A stretch of 64,000 bases of DNA, from contig NZ_DASTPW010000015.1 of the NCBI RefSeq assembly GCF_035762065.1, positions 9,689 through 73,688 of the forward strand, written 5' to 3'. The notes beneath the pieces are model-generated. The model searched no databases, had not been told where the DNA came from, and was given only the letters and a program-made list of their open reading frames with translations. This document shows positions 63,060 to 64,000 of the stretch, piece after piece. The position numbers were made by a program, and so were the translations under genes. Origin of the DNA: Methylibium sp035762065. GTDB lineage: Bacteria > Pseudomonadota > Gammaproteobacteria > Burkholderiales > Burkholderiaceae_C. Numbering within the stretch: position 1 is the first letter of the stretch; the number at the start of each line of letters is the position of its first letter.

Positions 63060-64000
63060 ATGAACCACCCCGCGATGAACGGCCTGCGCTTGAACGCGCC
63101 GGCCCATGTGAAGAACGTGCACCTGCTCGACTGGGTCGCGCGCATGGCTGCGTTGACGCAGCCCGACGCGATCCACTGGTGCGACGGAAGCGTTGCCGAG
63201 TACGACCGGCTCTGCGCGCAGCTCGTCGACGCGGGAACCTTCCGCCGCCTGAACGACGCGAAGCGGCCGAACAGCTACCTCGCCTGGAGCGACCCGAGCG
63301 ACGTGGCGCGCGTCGAGGATCGCACCTTTATCTGCTCGAACAAGCGCGAGGACGCCGGCCCGACCAACCACTGGATGGCCCCGGCCGAGATGCGCGCGAT
63401 CCTCGAGACGGGCAAGGCGGACGGCACGCCGGCGCTGTTCGAAGGCTGCATGCGGGGCCGCACGATGTACGTCGTGCCGTTCTCGATGGGCCCGCTCGGC
63501 TCGCCCATCGCGCACATCGGCGTCGAGCTCTCGGACTCGCCGTACGTCGCGGTCAACATGCGCCTGATGACGCGCATGGGCAAGGCGGTGCTCGACGTGC
63601 TCGGCAGCGACGGCGAGTTCGTGCCTTGCATGCACACGGTCGGCGCGCCGCTCGAGCCGGGCCAGCGGGACGTGAGCTGGCCCTGCAACCGCACCAAGTA
63701 CATCGTCCACTACCCCGAGACGCGCGAGATCTGGAGCTACGGCTCCGGCTACGGCGGCAACGCGCTGCTGGGCAAGAAGTGCTACGCGCTGCGCATCGCA
63801 TCGGCCATGGCCCACGACGAGGGCTGGCTGGCCGAGCACATGCTGATCCTCAAGCTGATCAGCCCCGAGGAGCGCGCGATCTGGTCCTTCGGATCGGGTT
63901 ACGGCGGCAACGCCCTGCTCGGCAAGAAGTGCTACGCACTGCGGATCGCCAGCGTGATGGCCCGCGACGAGGGCTGGCTCGCCGAGCACATGCTGATCCT
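63060..64000 (+). CDS. pckG: Phosphoenolpyruvate carboxykinase (GTP), N-terminal part, with internal duplication
   Basis: PckG converts oxaloacetate and GTP to PEP, for gluconeogenesis. 313 codons are visible; the gene runs past the right edge. Seen are HVKNVHLLDWVARMAALTQP, RPNSYLAWSDPSDVARVEDRTF near 72, GCMRGRTMYVVPFSMGPLGSPIAH near 128 and GYGGNALLGKKCYALRIA near 230. After GWLAEHMLIL (near 264) the normal continuation to the GTP-binding loop is replaced by a second copy of the block IWSFGSGYGGNALLGKKC, 50 codons later. A normal protein has this block once. ATG 63060 has GGAGCC upstream. If no other fault follows, the enzyme would carry an insert of 50 residues at the GTP-domain border. 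Confidence 0.9.
   Translation, partial: MNHPAMNGLRLNAPAHVKNVHLLDWVARMAALTQPDAIHWCDGSVAEYDRLCAQLVDAGTFRRLNDAKRPNSYLAWSDPSDVARVEDRTFICSNKREDAGPTNHWMAPAEMRAILETGKADGTPALFEGCMRGRTMYVVPFSMGPLGSPIAHIGVELSDSPYVAVNMRLMTRMGKAVLDVLGSDGEFVPCMHTVGAPLEPGQRDVSWPCNRTKYIVHYPETREIWSYGSGYGGNALLGKKCYALRIASAMAHDEGWLAEHMLILKLISPEERAIWSFGSGYGGNALLGKKCYALRIASVMARDEGWLAEHMLI
63729..64000 (+). repeat. In-frame 150-bp tandem duplication inside pckG
   Basis: Copy 1 is 63729-63878 and copy 2 begins at 63879, exactly 150 bases later, and is cut by the window edge. Over the 122 bases that can be compared, 18 differ, most of them at synonymous positions; only 3 of 40 residues differ (Tyr/Phe, Ala/Val, His/Arg). The junction reads LKLISPE-ERAIW. 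Confidence 0.9.

Overview
The window is a 64 kb piece of a very GC-rich beta-proteobacterial chromosome. Gene content and style point to Burkholderiales near the Rubrivivax/Leptothrix/Rhizobacter group: short bifunctional PutA, OxyR beside katG, GTP-type PEP carboxykinase, UbiA, a beta-proteobacterial Fur box and a LexA-like box. The genus is an inference and was not tested. Nearly all sequence is ordinary housekeeping and accessory metabolism. I see no tRNA, rRNA, CRISPR, prophage or insertion sequence.

Layout. 1-2438: end of glpK and an exported beta-propeller protein. 2451-5663: a hairpin, a perfect TTCG-N16-TTCG promoter element of the hrpII/PIP type and a protein of about 1010 residues that resembles a large type III effector. 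5717-12930: small enzymes, a DMT exporter, aromatic aminotransferase, an uncharacterised gene pair, glutathione peroxidase and a receiver protein. 13051-21447: an OPT transporter, a decayed DUF4143 remnant, then putA, proC and an NAD-type glutamate dehydrogenase, a proline/glutamate block. 21462-26541: an alpha/beta hydrolase-LuxR fusion whose 3' end is triplicated, a diiron protein, an amidase and ubiA. 26698-29508: a LexA-like box in front of a radical SAM protein and a DUF4130-UdgX uracil-DNA glycosylase. 29606-37351: cardiolipin-synthase-like lipoprotein, the peroxide-defence genes dps, katG and oxyR, and recG.

37370-45697: queA and tgt, both for queuosine, are separated by a block on the other strand: tonB-exbB-exbD, a siderophore receptor, piuC and an ion channel, with a Fur box ahead of tonB. 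45717-50162: four genes whose start and stop codons overlap (small exported protein, DUF2145 protein, Tat-type amidohydrolase, MFS-PlsC fusion), read right to left. 50189-56176: small membrane and regulatory genes, two methyltransferases, a 34-residue basic microprotein coupled to a DUF2917 gene, and an OsmC-AraC operon preceded by four operator-like repeats in a 21-bp register. 56222-58980: rlmJ, a ChaN lipoprotein, and MOSC and VOC genes. 59025-62806: a molybdate/tungstate uptake operon with two binding proteins. 63060-64000: start of pckG, which carries an abnormal in-frame 50-codon internal duplication.

A dispersed multi-hairpin element lies directly after the stop codons of udgX, the clsC-like gene, recG and piuC, on the coding strand each time; it looks like a 3'-end element. 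The items most worth following up are the hrpII-box effector candidate, the pckG duplication, the LexA-box repair pair, the coupled lipid operon and the 21-bp operator array.
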